Assembly: GCA_019828595.1 (NCBI GenBank)
Contig: JAHQRK010000004.1
Location: forward strand, 3,224,001-3,288,000
DNA length: 64,000 nucleotides
DNA from: Aphanomyces cochlioides
Taxonomy: Eukaryota > Oomycota > Saprolegniomycetes > Saprolegniales > Verrucalvaceae
Direction: 5' to 3'
The notes under the pieces were generated by a model that made no database searches, was not told where the DNA came from, and saw only the letters and a list, made by a program, of their open reading frames with translations. Position numbers and translations under genes: made by a program. This document shows, one piece after another, positions 1 to 12,653 of the stretch. Numbering within the stretch: position 1 is the stretch's first letter; every line of letters begins with the position of its first letter.

Positions 1-2606
1 ATTTCTTCTACGTGATCGACTCTGGCACCGTTGACGTCCTGGTCAACTACGACGCGTATGTTACAGAGCAGCCCAAGAATTCCATCGCCTCTTCGTTGCG
101 GCGAAATGTTTCCGCCTCGTTCGACGACGCCGTCGCCGCTAATACCTTTGTCCATGTGGCAACAAACGGCCCTGGGAATGCATTTGGCGACTCGGCACTG
201 ATGTACGGCACGCCACGCCGCGCGACTGTGAAGTGCTCCAAGCCGATGACTGCTTATGCCTTGGATAAGGAGACGTTTGCATCAGTCGTGGCGGTGCATC
301 CCGCGGCAAAACAATCGCTCAGTGAGAGAAAGTTCCTTCTCCAAACGCTGGCGACGCATCCACTCTTTGCCAACGTGAGCGAGCAAGCGCAAGCCGCCGC
401 TGTGCGTGGATCTCATACAATGGAGTTACTCATGTCGATTCTTAGGTCCGCCAATGCTTTTCGCTCCAGTTTAAACCAGGGGATGTCGTGCTCGAGCAAG
501 GCAACTTTGGCGACTACTTTTATGTTGTCGAGAAAGGAACTTGCGCCATCACGCGGCATCACAAAGGTTATCTCCAAGGAATTGCATCATCTTAAATCAA
601 ATTGCATGCTGTAGATGGAAAAGAATTCCTCGATCGCGTTGTCGGTCGCGGCGATGCGTTTGGAGAAGCGGCGCTTTTGTACAACAGTCGTCGTGGAGCT
701 AGCGTCCATGCTTTGGACGAGTGCAAGATCTGGTGCATGGTACTGGAGCTTCTGTTCCTAGTGGGAATATTCATTGTGCTCTGTAGGATCGAAGTATTTT
801 ACTCTCAACGACGCGCAGTGGCTCCACGGCGCTCCTTGACATTTTCAATAAAGTGGCGAGCATGCACGAAGATGGCGAGTCGTTCTTGACGAAAGACGAC
901 GTTGTGCATTTACTAGTCGACGAGAAAGATGAAGGCGGGGTCCTCCAGACGGCACAGACCTTGCTGTTCCCCGATACGTTGTCCAAGATCAACTTTTCCC
1001 AATTCGCGCATTTTCACATGTGCTTGGAAGCGTATTCGTCGCGGCCATTCAATCCGCTTCTTGCTGAAGCCATGTACCGAGTAATTTTCCATACTTTGAC
1101 GACTGCATGGATATTCAAATGCGTTGTAGACACTTGTGCACCGTCAAGGACTCACAAGCGAGTCGCTGCTTTCGCCAGCGTAGGATGAAACTCTCATGTG
1201 ATGCATCACTGACCAAATGTTCACTAGAGAGACGCGAGAAGTCCAAATGTTTTTCGGCAAGGACAAACCGACAGACTTGATCACGTACCACGATTGCGTC
1301 GCGGCATGCCAGGCGTGGGTGAATTCGCCAGGGAAAACGCCTCAAGGCATTGCAAACTTGCTCACGGGACTGCATCGAGATCTCAAAATCCTCGAGCAGA
1401 AATGGAAGCATACTGCCTTTGACGTAAGTTGCGTCTTGATGGAATTGGAAATTGACCACGATGTGTAGTCGGCGACAAAGGTGCTTCCATCAGGGCTTCC
1501 ATCCGAAGCGCCAGTTCCATTCCGCTCGCTCTTTTCGTTCCAAGACGTGCTCGCGGCAATTTTTTCAGGCATGTTTGCACGAACTGCGACGGCTCCACTT
1601 GAACGGCTCAAGCTTGCTCGTCAAGTCGAGCTGCTGCCGCCGAGTTTGAACATGCTGCGAAGTTTACAGCAGATGGCTGGCGTCGGTGGAGTGAAAAGTA
1701 CGTTGGTGCAATGGCATGAAGCGGTCACGAGCTTGTGTAGGCTTGTTTGCGGGCAATTTAGTTCACTGCATCAAGATCATCCCGTCATTTCCATTGAAAT
1801 TGGTTGCTTGCGATGCCTTTCGCCAGCATTTTCACGCTTTGGGTACAACTGCCTGCGTCGCAATCCCCATGAGACTTTTTCCTTAGGCTTCAATGCTGAA
1901 ATTAAGAATGCCTTGGCTGGTGGTTGCGCTGGCGTCGCAGTCCAAGCCGTTTTGTATCCGCTTGATGTTGTTCGTGGTCGTATGGCCCTCCAAGAAGTCC
2001 TTGCCCCTCGTCGGATCTACCCAAGTGTGGCGTCGTGCGTCCAAAGTCTGGTTGGACTCTGTCGCGACCGTCCATGTCTTATCTCCACCTTTGTAGTATG
2101 CACGAGAAGGTCTTGGTGCATTCTATGGTGGATTTACCGCCGGCATCATTGGCGTCTTTCCCTACATTGGCATCAACTTTGCCATGTACGAGTTCCTTCG
2201 ACCATGGCTCGTTGTTCAGCACCGATTCGAGTACGACAAGTCTGTGGAGTCAATCTTTAATCGCTGACGTTGTAGTGGCGACCACGCTGCTGGCCAAATC
2301 GCCTGTGCGATGGGAGCATCCGTGACAGCACAAGTTGCAACGTTTCCTTTGGACGTCATTCGTCGCAAGATGCAAATGAAAGGAGACTGGCTTGCTCCAC
2401 ATGTGTGGCCGAGGTGCCTCGACTCTGACGTCGAAGTGTTTAATGTGTGCTGTAGGTATTCGTCGACTTGGGATTGCATGACGCAAACTTACCGAGATGC
2501 GAAAATGGCCGGATTTTATCGTGGTCTGGCCCCGAATGTCGCCAAAGCATTGCCGTCGTCAGTGCTTGCATTTATGGCGTATGAAGCCTTCCGTCAAGGA
2601 GAATAG
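1..2606 (+). CDS. cNMP-binding / EF-hand-like / mitochondrial carrier fusion protein (5' partial)
   Basis: The gene enters from the left edge in frame and ends with TAG at 2604-2606. Two cyclic-nucleotide-binding domains come first: the first has the phosphate-binding cassette around GDSALMYGTPRRATV, the second reads DVVLEQGNFGDYFYVVEKG and later GEAALLYNSRRGASV. About 100 codons that follow look like a calcium-binding EF-hand region (HEDGESFLTKDDVVHLL). After an intron near 1420-1480 comes a three-repeat mitochondrial solute carrier with the signatures PLERLK, PLDVVRGRM and PLDVIRRKM. Short introns (for example 561-608) join the pieces. The carrier part resembles calcium-regulated SLC25 carriers (SCaMC, aralar), which have EF-hands but normally no cNMP domains. 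Substrate cannot be told. Inference: an inner-membrane carrier gated by cAMP/cGMP and calcium. Two adjacent genes remain possible, but one strand, continuous exons and no obvious intergenic gap favour one gene. Confidence 0.7.
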
Positions 2607-2687
2607 AGAGAAGTCGTTGACAAGTCGACAAACCCATAGAGTTAATGCACAACCTGTATCAAGATATGGATTAGAAAGTGTCCGGGG

Positions 2688-4048
2688 CTAGTGCACGGCG
2701 TCGTAAAAGAGGCTGCTCAGGCCATAGCGCACACCAAAGGCGAGAACGCAACAGACGACTTGGAACACAAGGAGGAGCTGCACCAGGCGTTTCTCGGGCA
2801 TTGGACCAAAGATGACGAGGAAAAGATTAAGGATCGTCATATTGCTACGCGTGGAATCCGGCGAGATCTACATCACAGCGAAGTCAACAAGATGGAAAGG
2901 AGCAGGAAGTACCGTGGAAGGCTCCAAGTTACCAGTCTTGGGATTGAATTTGGGCAGTCGATGACGCGGGCATGGCACAAATTTGAACAACTGCGGAATG
3001 GAGTACAAGAAATTGAGGATTTGAGGCGTAAAGAAGAGCAAGAGCGTCTTGGAGAAGTGGCCAAGGATGCCCGCGACTGCAATCGTCATGCCGGCGTAGT
3101 AGCAGAAAGTATCCCCAACAAAGACGCGAGAAGGGTACCTAGAACACATCCGTCATGGAGGATATCGTCGGCGGAGGAGTACCAGTTGTGGTGGAGGAGA
3201 CCCAAAGTTGTCATGAGGAAAGGGATCATAATGACGAGTGCGAAGAGATGATAGTGCTGGAAGTCGAGGCCGCGAATGATTTGCGTCAAATTGAGCGTGA
3301 CGACGGCCAGACCGATGACGAAGGACTACATGGTTGGTCAACTGCAACAGAGGAGATCAGCAACGGACCTGTCCAGCTTCGAGGCCGTTGCAACCAGCGT
3401 AGATGTTGATCGCATTCGTACAGAAGACTGCCATCATGCCCATGTAGAGATAGTAGACGTAGCCCAAGTCGACGATTCCGCCGTCTGGAGACACTTGGAA
3501 GACAGTCGAAAGGAGAGGATGGAGAGCACCGCCATCGCCGATGAGACCTCGCACTGGAGTTGGCATGACGACTGCAGTCACACCCGAGTAGTGCAGTAAG
3601 ACAGGTATTATTGCAAGCGGTGGGAAGAGAATCTTGTGGCGCCATTTGAGGTCGAACAAGTCGTCGGTGAACCTAGAGCAATCTTTTGTCAACACCAGGC
3701 AAGAGACATCGGGCCGAGCATGTACCCCAATGTAATCATTGCCGCGATCGACACAATGCCCCAACGCATGCTGGCCTGGTGAAACTCGACATAGTAGCTC
3801 AACACCAGCAAGACCAGAACAAACACCGAGCCGGACACGATACCGAGAGCTTCAGGACTAGACATGGACTATGAGTTGAGTCAACGTCGTTTGCAGCAGA
3901 CGTACATGGGAATATCTCCAGCCGGCGTTCCTTTCTTGCATAAATCTTTGCCTGTTAACTTCGGTGGTAAATGGTTCTTGACAATGCCTATGAGAAACAC
4001 CACGGCGACATATCCCGCCACAGAGGCGCCACCCAGGATCGACCACAT
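2688..4048 (-). CDS. ALG7: UDP-GlcNAc:dolichyl-phosphate GlcNAc-1-phosphotransferase (DPAGT1/ALG7)
   Basis: This enzyme performs the first step of lipid-linked oligosaccharide synthesis for N-glycosylation in the endoplasmic reticulum membrane, moving GlcNAc-1-phosphate from UDP-GlcNAc to dolichyl phosphate. Diagnostic blocks in order are [13 protein letters not shown] near the N-terminus, [33 protein letters not shown] with [27 protein letters not shown], and a C-terminal [17 protein letters not shown] followed by a hydrophobic helix and LFYDAVH. It is multi-pass throughout. At least three short introns are needed; the last (about 2864-2908) joins the PST end of one exon to ISPDSTRS. The start at 4048 (MWSILGG) is the first ATG giving the first membrane helix; an upstream exon is possible. 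The 3' end is 82 bases from the converging carrier gene. Confidence 0.92.
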
Positions 4049-4488
4049 GAATATCGACAAAGCAAGTCTGGATTGGTCAAAAGTCCGATAGATTTGAACA
4101 AATCGGCAGTTCCTTGCGGGACAGGACAAAGGAGAGAGGTGGAGAAAGAAGAGCAATGAGGCGCGTCTGCCTCGTTCAAGGACAGACAAGGCGCTCGAAA
4201 CGTTCAGAGGGGCTGACGTGGCATGTCCATGAGTGTTTGACGCGTGCATTCATTGTCAAACGGTGCCATGAGATTCTTCCATATGACGTGGCAAAACGAA
4301 GAGCCGATTACAGTTACTGTATTGTCCTTGAGATGCACTCTGCGCGTTCACCGAGTCGTTCATGAGATCCTTGGCTTGATTCATCCTCAGGAACAAGAGA
4401 GCAGCGACCATGTTGTGCTACTTACGGTCATGGTTCTCAACGAAGTTCACGGTATCTTCGTCTTTCCCAATGCCAATAGAGCCACAGA

Positions 4489-4599
4489 TTAAAATCCTCT
4501 GAAGCCGCGATTCAGCACATGCTCCCTGGTGACTGGTTTGATGTATTGGGGAGCTTCAAGGGCTAGAATTCTGCGTTCTTCCACCTCGATCATCATCAT
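4489..4599 (-). CDS. possible small conserved ORF (36 codons) or exon fragment
   Basis: An ATG-started reading frame of 36 codons begins MMMIEVEERRILAL and ends RGFRGF before a TAA. A second minus-strand frame directly downstream (RILICGSIGIGKDEDTVNF) also looks coding and is followed by a GTAAGT donor near 4425. The two may be parts of one gene whose splicing or frame I cannot resolve. CCAAT-like boxes lie upstream. The product is not recognised. Confidence 0.2.
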   Translation of the reverse strand: MMMIEVEERRILALEAPQYIKPVTREHVLNRGFRGF

Positions 4600-4648
4600 G
4601 TTGTCAAGGGTCTGGCGACGGACAGCTCCTGACCCTTGAGGTCATTGA

Positions 4649-4770
4649 TATGTTCAATTTAATTGGTTGAAATTAAAATTTTATTTCATTTTGATTGGCT
4701 AAAATATAAAAAAGTTCAAATGATGGTATACGATTGGTCGAAAAGGATAGGAGGGCTTTCGAGACATTCA
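4649..4770. promoter_or_regulatory. CCAAT-box cluster upstream of DDB1
   Basis: Inverted CCAAT sequences (AATTGGTTGA, GATTGGCT, GATTGGTC, ATTGGCG) repeat within about 120 AT-rich bases ahead of the DDB1 start and ahead of the minus-strand small ORF. CCAAT boxes are NF-Y sites in eukaryotes. The same boxes recur before other genes here. Confidence 0.4.
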
Positions 4771-4864
4771 TTGGCGTTCGACTAATAAATGACTTGGTTT
4801 CAGTATACAATATTTTATTCTCGAAGTACCGCCGGTTGAACAAGACCAGCAGCAGGGGTGCAAG

Positions 4865-7800
4865 ATGAGCGAGTATAAGAACTACGTTGTGACCGCGCAG
4901 AAGCCGACGAGCGTGACGCATTCTTGTGTCGGACACTTCACAGGCGCTGCCGATACGAATCTCATCTTGGGAAAGAGCACGCGTGTCGAGATCAATCTAC
5001 TCACGCCGGAAGGATTGACGCCTGTCCATGATGTTGCAATCTATGGCCGCATCACGATCTTGGAGCTCTTTCGTCCGCCGACGTCGTCAGTCGATCTTTT
5101 GTTCTTGTGCACACAACGGTAATGATATTGCTACCGAGTTTGCGCCACATGCTGATAGAATCTATGTAGATATCAATTTTGCATCTTGGGATATGATCCA
5201 GCGACGAAGACTGTTGTTACGAAAGCCCATGGAAACATTCGTGATAGTATTGGTCGCATGAGCGAGGTTGTCACAGGAGGCAATATTGATCCAGAAGGTC
5301 GTCTCCTCGGCATGAATCTCTACGAAGGTACCCAGATTCGAGTTTGTGGTTGCTGACGAGATTTTGCCTAGGCTATTTCAAAGTCATTCCCATGGATGGA
5401 AGTGGAAAGCTCTCGGATATGTTCAACATCCGCTTGGATGAATTGCGTGTGATCGATGTCAAGTTTTTGTATGGCTGTGCAAAACCTACCATTTGTGTCT
5501 TGTATGAGGACTATCGAGCAGCTCGCCATGTCAAGACGTATGTGATCCTCGTCAAGGAAAAGGAGTTTGCCGAAGGCCCATGGAGCCAGAATCATGTCGA
5601 AGCTGGTGCCTCGCTGCTCATTCCAGTACCCACTCCATTTGGTGGTGTTTTGATCGTAAGCCAGCAAATGATTGTCTACCACAATGGCACGAGCTGTCAT
5701 GCGATCCCCATGCAGAGCACAGTAATTCAAGTGTATGGTCAGGTCGACAAAGATGGATCGCGATTCCTCCTTGCGGATCAATTCGGTCTATTACAAGTTG
5801 TCGCTCTTCAACACACTGGTCGTGAAGTAACTGGCATCACGCTCGACGTGTTGGGGGAAACGAGCATCGCTTCAACTCTGTCGTACTTGGACAATGGGGT
5901 AAGTCACATGGATGTTTCACATCGTTCTCAATAATCTTTAGGTTGTTTTTGTTGGTAGTGCGCTAGGCGATTCGCAACTCGTCAAGCTTCATCCAACCAG
6001 GGATCCAACTTCGGGCTCGTACCTCGAAGTGCTCGATAGCTACACCAACATTGGTCCAATTGTCGATTTCTGCGTGATGGACTTGGATCGTCAAGGTCAG
6101 GGGCAAGTTGTCGCATGCAGTGGTGCTTACAAGGATGGCTCACTTCGTATTATCCGCAACGGCATTGGCATTAACGAACAAGCTGCAGCAGAACTTGCAG
6201 GCATTAAAGGCATGTGGGCGTTGCGTCCCACATTTGAAGCCGAGCAAGATGCCTTCCTCGTGCAAAGTTTTGTGAGTGAAATGCGCATTCTTGGCTTTTC
6301 GCAGACAGACAGTGAAGGTGAACTCGGTGAGCAAGAAATCGCTGGCTTTGCCAATGCGAAGACTATGTTGTGCCGCAATGTTGTCGGAGACCTCTGGCTT
6401 CAAGTCACCGAACAAGAGATTCGCCTTGTGTCATGCAGCTCAATGCAACTTGTTACCTCTTGGCGAGTGCCTGGTGCATCCCGTATTACCGTTGCTGCCG
6501 CCAATCCCACCCAGCTGGTTGTTGCGCTTTCTGGTGGCATCTTGCTCTACTTTCAAATTCAAGGCACTGCACTCGTCGAAACAGCTCAAACCAAGATGAC
6601 ACACGAAATCGCGTGTTTGGACATTACTCCACTCTACGATTACAAAGTGAACGAGCACGGACGTCATTGGGAAGCACAAAACCTCTCAACCACTCGATGC
6701 ATCGTCGGCCTCTGGTCGGAACTTTCCGTCTCTATTGTCAGCTTGCCCACTCTCGCGATTGAATCAAGTGTGCTTCTTGGAGGCGAAGTTCTTCCTCGAT
6801 CTCTCCTGAGCGTGCGCTTCCAAGACCAACCATATTTGCTTGTTGGTATGGGCGATGGTACACTTTTGACGTATACAATGGACGCATCGGGTCTTCATGA
6901 CAAGAAGAAGGTCAGCTTAGGTGCACAGCCAATCTTGCTGAGCCCATTCCGCTCCAAAGACGTCATGAATGTTTTTGCGTCGTCTGACCGACCGACTGTC
7001 ATCTATGCTCAACATGGCAAGCTCGTCTTTTCAAACGTACGTTCCGTGTTGTTTAAGATTCCACCTCATGATTCCTTGCTTAGGTCAATGTCAAGCAAGT
7101 AAATGTCATGTGCCCATTCAATTCTGTGGCACTTCCTGATTGCTTGGCCCTTGCATCGGCCGAAGAATTGACCATTGGCACCATCGACAATATTCAGAAG
7201 CTCCATGTTCAGAGTGTCCCACTACAAGAATGGCCACGACGTCTGGCGCACGATGCGCACTCGCACACACTGGCAGTGTGCACTGTTAAGTACACGATGG
7301 ACGACAATCATCTCGAGGAGATCGAAGTAGGCTTTGTCCGACTCATTGATGACCAGTCGTTCGACACCCTGCACACATATCGCCTTGACCCGTTTGAAGC
7401 TGCATGCTCGATCTCCAGCGTCACCTTTGATGGTCATGCCGTTCCGTACTATGTGGTGGGCACTGCATACGTCCATGAAGAGGAAAACGAACCGCACCAA
7501 GGCCGCATTCTTGTCTTTTCAGTTGTCCAAGGTAAACTGGTTCTCGTCGCAGAAAAAGAAGTCAAAGGAGCCGTTTATTGCCTGAACGCGTTCCAAGGAA
7601 AACTCCTCGCCGGTATTAACAGCAAAACTCAACTCTTCAAGTGGAGCGACACGGACGAATTGGACAAAGAACTCGTTGCTGAATGCGGCCACCATGGCCA
7701 TACTCTCGTCTTGTACATGGAATCGCGCGGCGATTTCGTCGCAATCGGAGACCTCATGAAGTCTATTTCATTGCTCAACTACAAAGCTCTCGACGGCAGT

Positions 7801-8397
7801 TTGGAAGAAGTGGCCAAGGATTTGAACTCGAATTGGATGACTGCTGTCGACATCTTAGACGACGGTCACTTTATTGGGAGCGAGACCGACTTTAATTTAT
7901 TCTGTGTCGAGCGACAGAGTGGTGCAACGACTGATGAAGAGCGCAGCCGCCTGGATTGTGTTTCTGAATTCCACGTTGGTGAATTCGTCAATCGGTTCCG
8001 CCATGGAAGTTTGGTTATGCAGCAGCCAGGTCAAGATGCCAGTAAGGGCTCATCGCTTCTGTTTGGAACAGTGAGTGGCATGATTGGTTGCATTCTTCCC
8101 CTCGACAATGCACAATATACTTTCCTGCGGCGCCTTGAGGCCGCTCTGAACCAAGTTATCAAAGGAGTCGGTGGATTTCTTCACAAGGATTGGCGAATGT
8201 ACGAAAGCCGACGCCACACAAGTGAAGCGCGTGGGTTCATCGATGGCGACTTGGTTGAAGCTTTCCTCGATCTCAACAAGCCTCTCATGCAGAAGGTCGT
8301 CGATTTGCTCAATACAGACGGCGCCATGGACGGCCGAACTCCCGTCACGCTCGAAGAACTCTCGTCAATTGTTGAAGACTTCGCCCAGCGACATTAA
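4865..8397 (+). CDS. DDB1: DNA damage-binding protein 1 (DDB1), CUL4 ubiquitin ligase adaptor
   Basis: DDB1 links CUL4 to DCAF substrate receptors in a nuclear ubiquitin ligase acting in nucleotide excision repair and replication control. The N-terminus ([20 protein letters not shown]) and the block [19 protein letters not shown] match the family closely, as does the C-terminal [19 protein letters not shown]. Five exons restore one frame: 4865-5118, 5170-5327, 5372-5898, 5942-7036 and 7084-8397, with introns of 42 to 51 bases. The product is 1115 residues, close to the usual length of about 1140, so all three beta-propellers should be present. The ATG follows an AAG context. Confidence 0.96.
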
Positions 8398-8425
8398 AAA
8401 AATTTCATAGGATCTTGTTTTATCC

Positions 8426-8437
8426 GTATCCGGATAG
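8426..8437. promoter_or_regulatory. TATCCGGATA palindrome upstream of the TBC gene
   Basis: A copy of the recurring palindrome ATCCGGAT (8428-8435) lies 53 bases before the ATG at 8489, in the 91-base gap after DDB1. The same word sits at similar distances ahead of several other genes here. Confidence 0.45.
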
Positions 8438-8488
8438 TAAAGTTTCTTCAAGTGCGATTGTCATTTTGCGAAAGGCCCCGCCATCAAG

Positions 8489-11400
8489 ATGTCCGCATCC
8501 GTGACGCCGCCTTTCTCAAATGAGAAGATCCACGAAGCGACATTGCTAGATGATGTGGAGGAAACAAATGAAGATACAGACAGAGATGTCGCTCCATTCA
8601 CCGGGAGTGAAAATAGCACAGAACAAGTGCCCGAATCGTTGACGGCAACAGAAATCTTGCCACACCGGGATGAGAAACAAGCAACGACAGATCCAGCCGA
8701 CGCTGAAGTGGCGGAGGAAGAAACATCCCTGCATGATCAAACAGATGAAGATGTCATGGAAGAAGAAGATACGATGAATGAGACCTCGTATCTTCGTAAG
8801 AGCATTGATGTCCACGATATTGACGTTCCGATTTCACAAGAGGATTTATTGCGCTCACTTGAAGCTGAATTGGACAAGCGACGCCCTGATACGTATATCA
8901 TTACCCAATTGTGTCATGATTTGGGAGAAATACCTGGAAAGTGGCGAGGTCGTGTGTGGAAGGAATTGCTCTGTCCAGGTGGTATCAAAGCCGAATTGCA
9001 ATGGGAAACCATCTCTATGATGGAGCAAGATGACAACAATCAGCGTGTAATTCGAGCAGATGCTCCTCGGACTCGATCAAAGGATTTCCCATCTGACTCG
9101 AGAGAAACCATAGAACGGTCACTGATCCAAATGCTCACCTTCTATTGCAAATCCAAGAACATTCGATACAAGCAGGGCATGAATGAAGTTTTGGCCCCTT
9201 TCTTGCTCTTGCGGATGGCTTCGCCGGAATGGACTGACCCCATCGTCTACCAATGTTTTTATACCTTTATTGACAAGTTCCTCACCAATGTCTATTCGGA
9301 CCGCGAATTTCGATCTCTTCAATGCTCCATGCGCCTTCTACGGTTGCTGCTTCAGTATCACGACCCTGTCTTATGTACACTCATGATATTATTTCACATT
9401 AAACCTCGTTCATAGGTGCGCACTTGGATCAACACGATATGACACCTGAATTGTATGTTACGCCGTGGTTCATGACGTTCTTCGCACGCAATGAATCGCC
9501 TTCAGTAGTATTTGCTCTGTGGGACACTGTACTTCTCAATGATGATCCTTGCTTGTTGCATTTCTTTGCTTTGGCTCTATTGGAAGACTGCCGTGAAACA
9601 GTGCTTGCTGCAGACGTAGCTGAAATGCCTCAAGTGCTTGCTCGACTCGCCATCACATCCGTGGAACATGTTGAGCGTCTGACCAAACTAGCATTGGAGC
9701 GTTTAGCCCAAACTCCATCATCCTTTCGAAAAGACGTGACACTTGTACAGTCAGAATGACGAGTGGGGACTAAATGTCGTCTTAGGTTTGCTATCGTCCA
9801 CTTACGGATCGGAGCCTTCCAGCTCTCAAGCAAATTGGTGTGGCTCCATGTCTCTGCCTCCATCCCCAAGAAGTTGTGGGCTACATGCTCTCCAAGGTTC
9901 ATGGAACGCCGACAAACGTCCCTTTCCTCATTTTGGATTGCAGACCCTTTGCTTCATTTCAAGAGTACCATTTCAGCCTGTCCTACCACATCGATCCAGA
10001 AGTGATCGCGAGCCCAGAGGCATTCAATGTGTTACTCGATGGGTTTGGGCGCATGAAAGAATGTCATTTCTGCTTTCTTGGTGGTGAACCAGCGGCTGGA
10101 TCAACAGAGGAAACAAGCACTGGAGACGAAATGCACGTGACACGATTTGTTCTTTTGTTCCTCCAAAACGGCTTCCAACACGTAAGCAAAGTTCAAGGCG
10201 GACTCGATGCCTTACGTACAGAACTTCTTGCTCTTGAACCTGATTCTCAAGAGCAACTAACAGTCGGTGAATGGATCGACGACGCAACGTCGCTTAAAGC
10301 CAAGGCAAAGAAACTCTTCATCAACAAAATTCCCACTCTTACACAGCGCCTTCGTGGAACACTGACCAAACCAGCTGGCCTATTCCAGAAAAGAGCAAGC
10401 GACGACCAGCTGACTCAAAAGCCGCTGGTTGACGAAGACGAATGGGTCGAGGTGTGCGTCAGGAGCAAGGAAGCTCTCAAGCGCACAAGTGCCACACAAA
10501 CCAAGCAAATATTATTCGGACCAGGCAAGCTTGGAATACTTTTCAAGGGCATTGACAAGAGTCCGATCACCGTTGACAGTGTTGTTCCTGGTGGGCAAGC
10601 TGATGGCACTGGTCTACTGGAACGAGGTGATGTCCTCACAAGCGTTGCAGGTCAGCCCATTCGTGGGATGCGTTTTCATCAAGTCATGGACATTCTCCAC
10701 TCAACGCCTAGGCCAATGACGCTTGAATTCGCCCATCCATCTACTCGACTCTTGGATGTCTTGGATGCCCTCTCACTTCCACCGCAAGCTCCAAAAATGT
10801 TGCGTAACGCACCTTACTCTCTCAGTCTTGTATGGGATGCTGTGCCTGGGGCAACAAGGTACCAACTTCAGTATGCAATGCAGTCTGAGCATCGCTTCCA
10901 CCCATGGGCTACAGCAGCTGTCAAAAATCGGGGAGGTGGTCTCCTCGATCATATTTCGCCAGCAGAGACTGCTGGTACACTTGTTGGTCTCGAACCAAAT
11001 GAAAAATATCTCGTCCGTCTGCGTTGTGGTACAGACACTACCTGGGGTGTCTATAGCGAAGCCAGCTCACTTATGACGACTTTGACCGCAAACGACTCAG
11101 GATCAGCTCGTAAGGTGTCTAGTCCGCGTGCCTCGGCCTCCCCGTCGGTAGTATTTTTGGCTGGTGAATGCCCAGACGTTGTCGAGCATGGTCTATTTTA
11201 CTACCGCGTTTTGATCGGTCTTCGAGCTCGTTCTATGCCATCGTACGAATCGTCAACAGTTGATGTCGCTCTGGAAAAGGGTTCACTAATCAAATGCGAG
11301 GAGAAGGTTATCCGTGGGCCATACGTTTTTGTGCGGCTCCAAGACACCGATTTATGGGCTTTTGAGACGACTGTCGACAATGCTGCAGTACTGGAGCGAC

Positions 11401-12379
11401 TCGCATACGAGGAGAATATCAAGACGGCTTGTAGTATGACTGCATCAGATGTACCTCAACCGAGCACGTCCAGTCCTGTGGTTGTTGCACCCACTGGGTT
11501 AAGCGTCCATGCTCCAACAACAACATCATTTGTTGTGTCATGGGAGGCTCTCCTGGATCCTGGAGTCACGAAGTACGCTGTACAGTATTCGAAAAATACA
11601 TTTGGCGCTATGTGGGCTACAAAAGAGGTATCAGGACACGACAACACATGCGTTATTTCCCAACTGAGCCCTGGAACACCTTATGTCGTGAGAATTCGAG
11701 CTGGATATGACCAAACCTGGGGACCATACTCGGCAAAGAGCGCACCTGTTAAGACTCTAGAAGACGAATCTGCGAAGTCACCCCCGCCGAAATTTTTCAA
11801 CGCATGGGTTGAGCGTGCAGCCGAAACTGCTGTGATCGCTGCTCGAACTGTTTCAACTCGTCTTGTTCGCACTGCCAGCCAAGACAATATGATGGAAGAA
11901 GATCTTCCTGAATTGCCGCCTCTCGTTGTCAACATTGACGAGATGAAAGAGACGCTTGAGTTTCACTGGTTTGCTGCGCAAAAAGTCATTGGCGACTTGC
12001 AATGGGAATGTGAGCTGGTTGTATCAACAGGTATTTGGTGGCGTGACAAAGACGATTTTACAATCGTCAAAAATAGGCTACGTCATGACAATCTGCCCTG
12101 AAGCAAATCGACCAGGATGGGGGCGTATTGAAGATAAACGACAACTCAAGCTCCTTTCAAAGATCACTTCAAAACGTGGAGCCCAAACATCTGTGGTCTT
12201 TCATTTCAAGGTATCTTGCAACTGCTGTAAATGCGTTCATTCAGACAATGCAATAGAAAGCGGAAGGGACTGACGAGGAAGCAGAGCCACTTGAGTTTTT
12301 TGTGAATGAACGGCAAACATGCTTGCAACTCGTGAAGGAACGCTTCCTCGCGATCACGAAGACAAAACCAGAGCAGTAA
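8489..12379 (+). CDS. TBC (RabGAP)-rhodanese-PDZ-fibronectin III protein, TBC1D23-like
   Basis: Five exons (8489-9374, 9416-9744, 9786-12030, 12077-12210, 12257-12379) give 1238 residues. Order: acidic N-terminus; TBC domain (about 130-400) with the arginine-finger motif IRADAPRT and glutamine-finger YKQGM; rhodanese-like domain (about 420-560, LILDCRPFASF); PDZ domain (about 660-730, VVPGGQADGTGLLERGDVL); two fibronectin-type-III modules (YRLQYA-like and KYAVQYS strands with LEPNEKYLVRLR and LSPGTPYVVRIR); and a C-terminal domain containing ITSKRG. The TBC, rhodanese and C-terminal layout is that of TBC1D23, which tethers endosome-derived vesicles at the trans-Golgi. As I recall, the animal protein lacks the catalytic finger residues; here both are present, so GAP activity is plausible. 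PDZ and fibronectin modules are an unusual insertion. Confidence 0.88.
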
Positions 12380-12653
12380 GATGTTGTGCCCCTATTTATT
12401 CGGGATGATAAAGATGTGTGTGTAAGAAAGGAAATGCATGCTGATTGTCAAATCATACATGCCTTTTTGTCAGCTGATAAATCAACAAACGCCATCATCA
12501 CCCCTCATTGACCAAAGATAAATCGTTGACAGTTTATTGCATCCTATGGGCCGGGCTAATGGCAAAGACAAGTCAATATAGGATGATCAACAGGATGTTG
12601 CTTAATCATTTAAGAGATATCGGAAAGAAGACTTAATGGGCGTTTGTCTTGAT
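12380..12653. other. intergenic, no gene seen
   Basis: This AT-rich spacer lies between two converging genes. No open frame or repeat of note was seen. Confidence 0.5.

Noticed and set aside
2691..3251. Plus-strand frame of 186 codons over DPAGT1
   Set aside because: The minus strand carries the clear DPAGT1 motifs including the C-terminal exon; the plus frame has only charged residues.
3858..4249. Longer N-terminal extension of DPAGT1 starting upstream of 4048
   Set aside because: The extension has no ATG-supported conserved sequence; family members start shortly before the first membrane helix.
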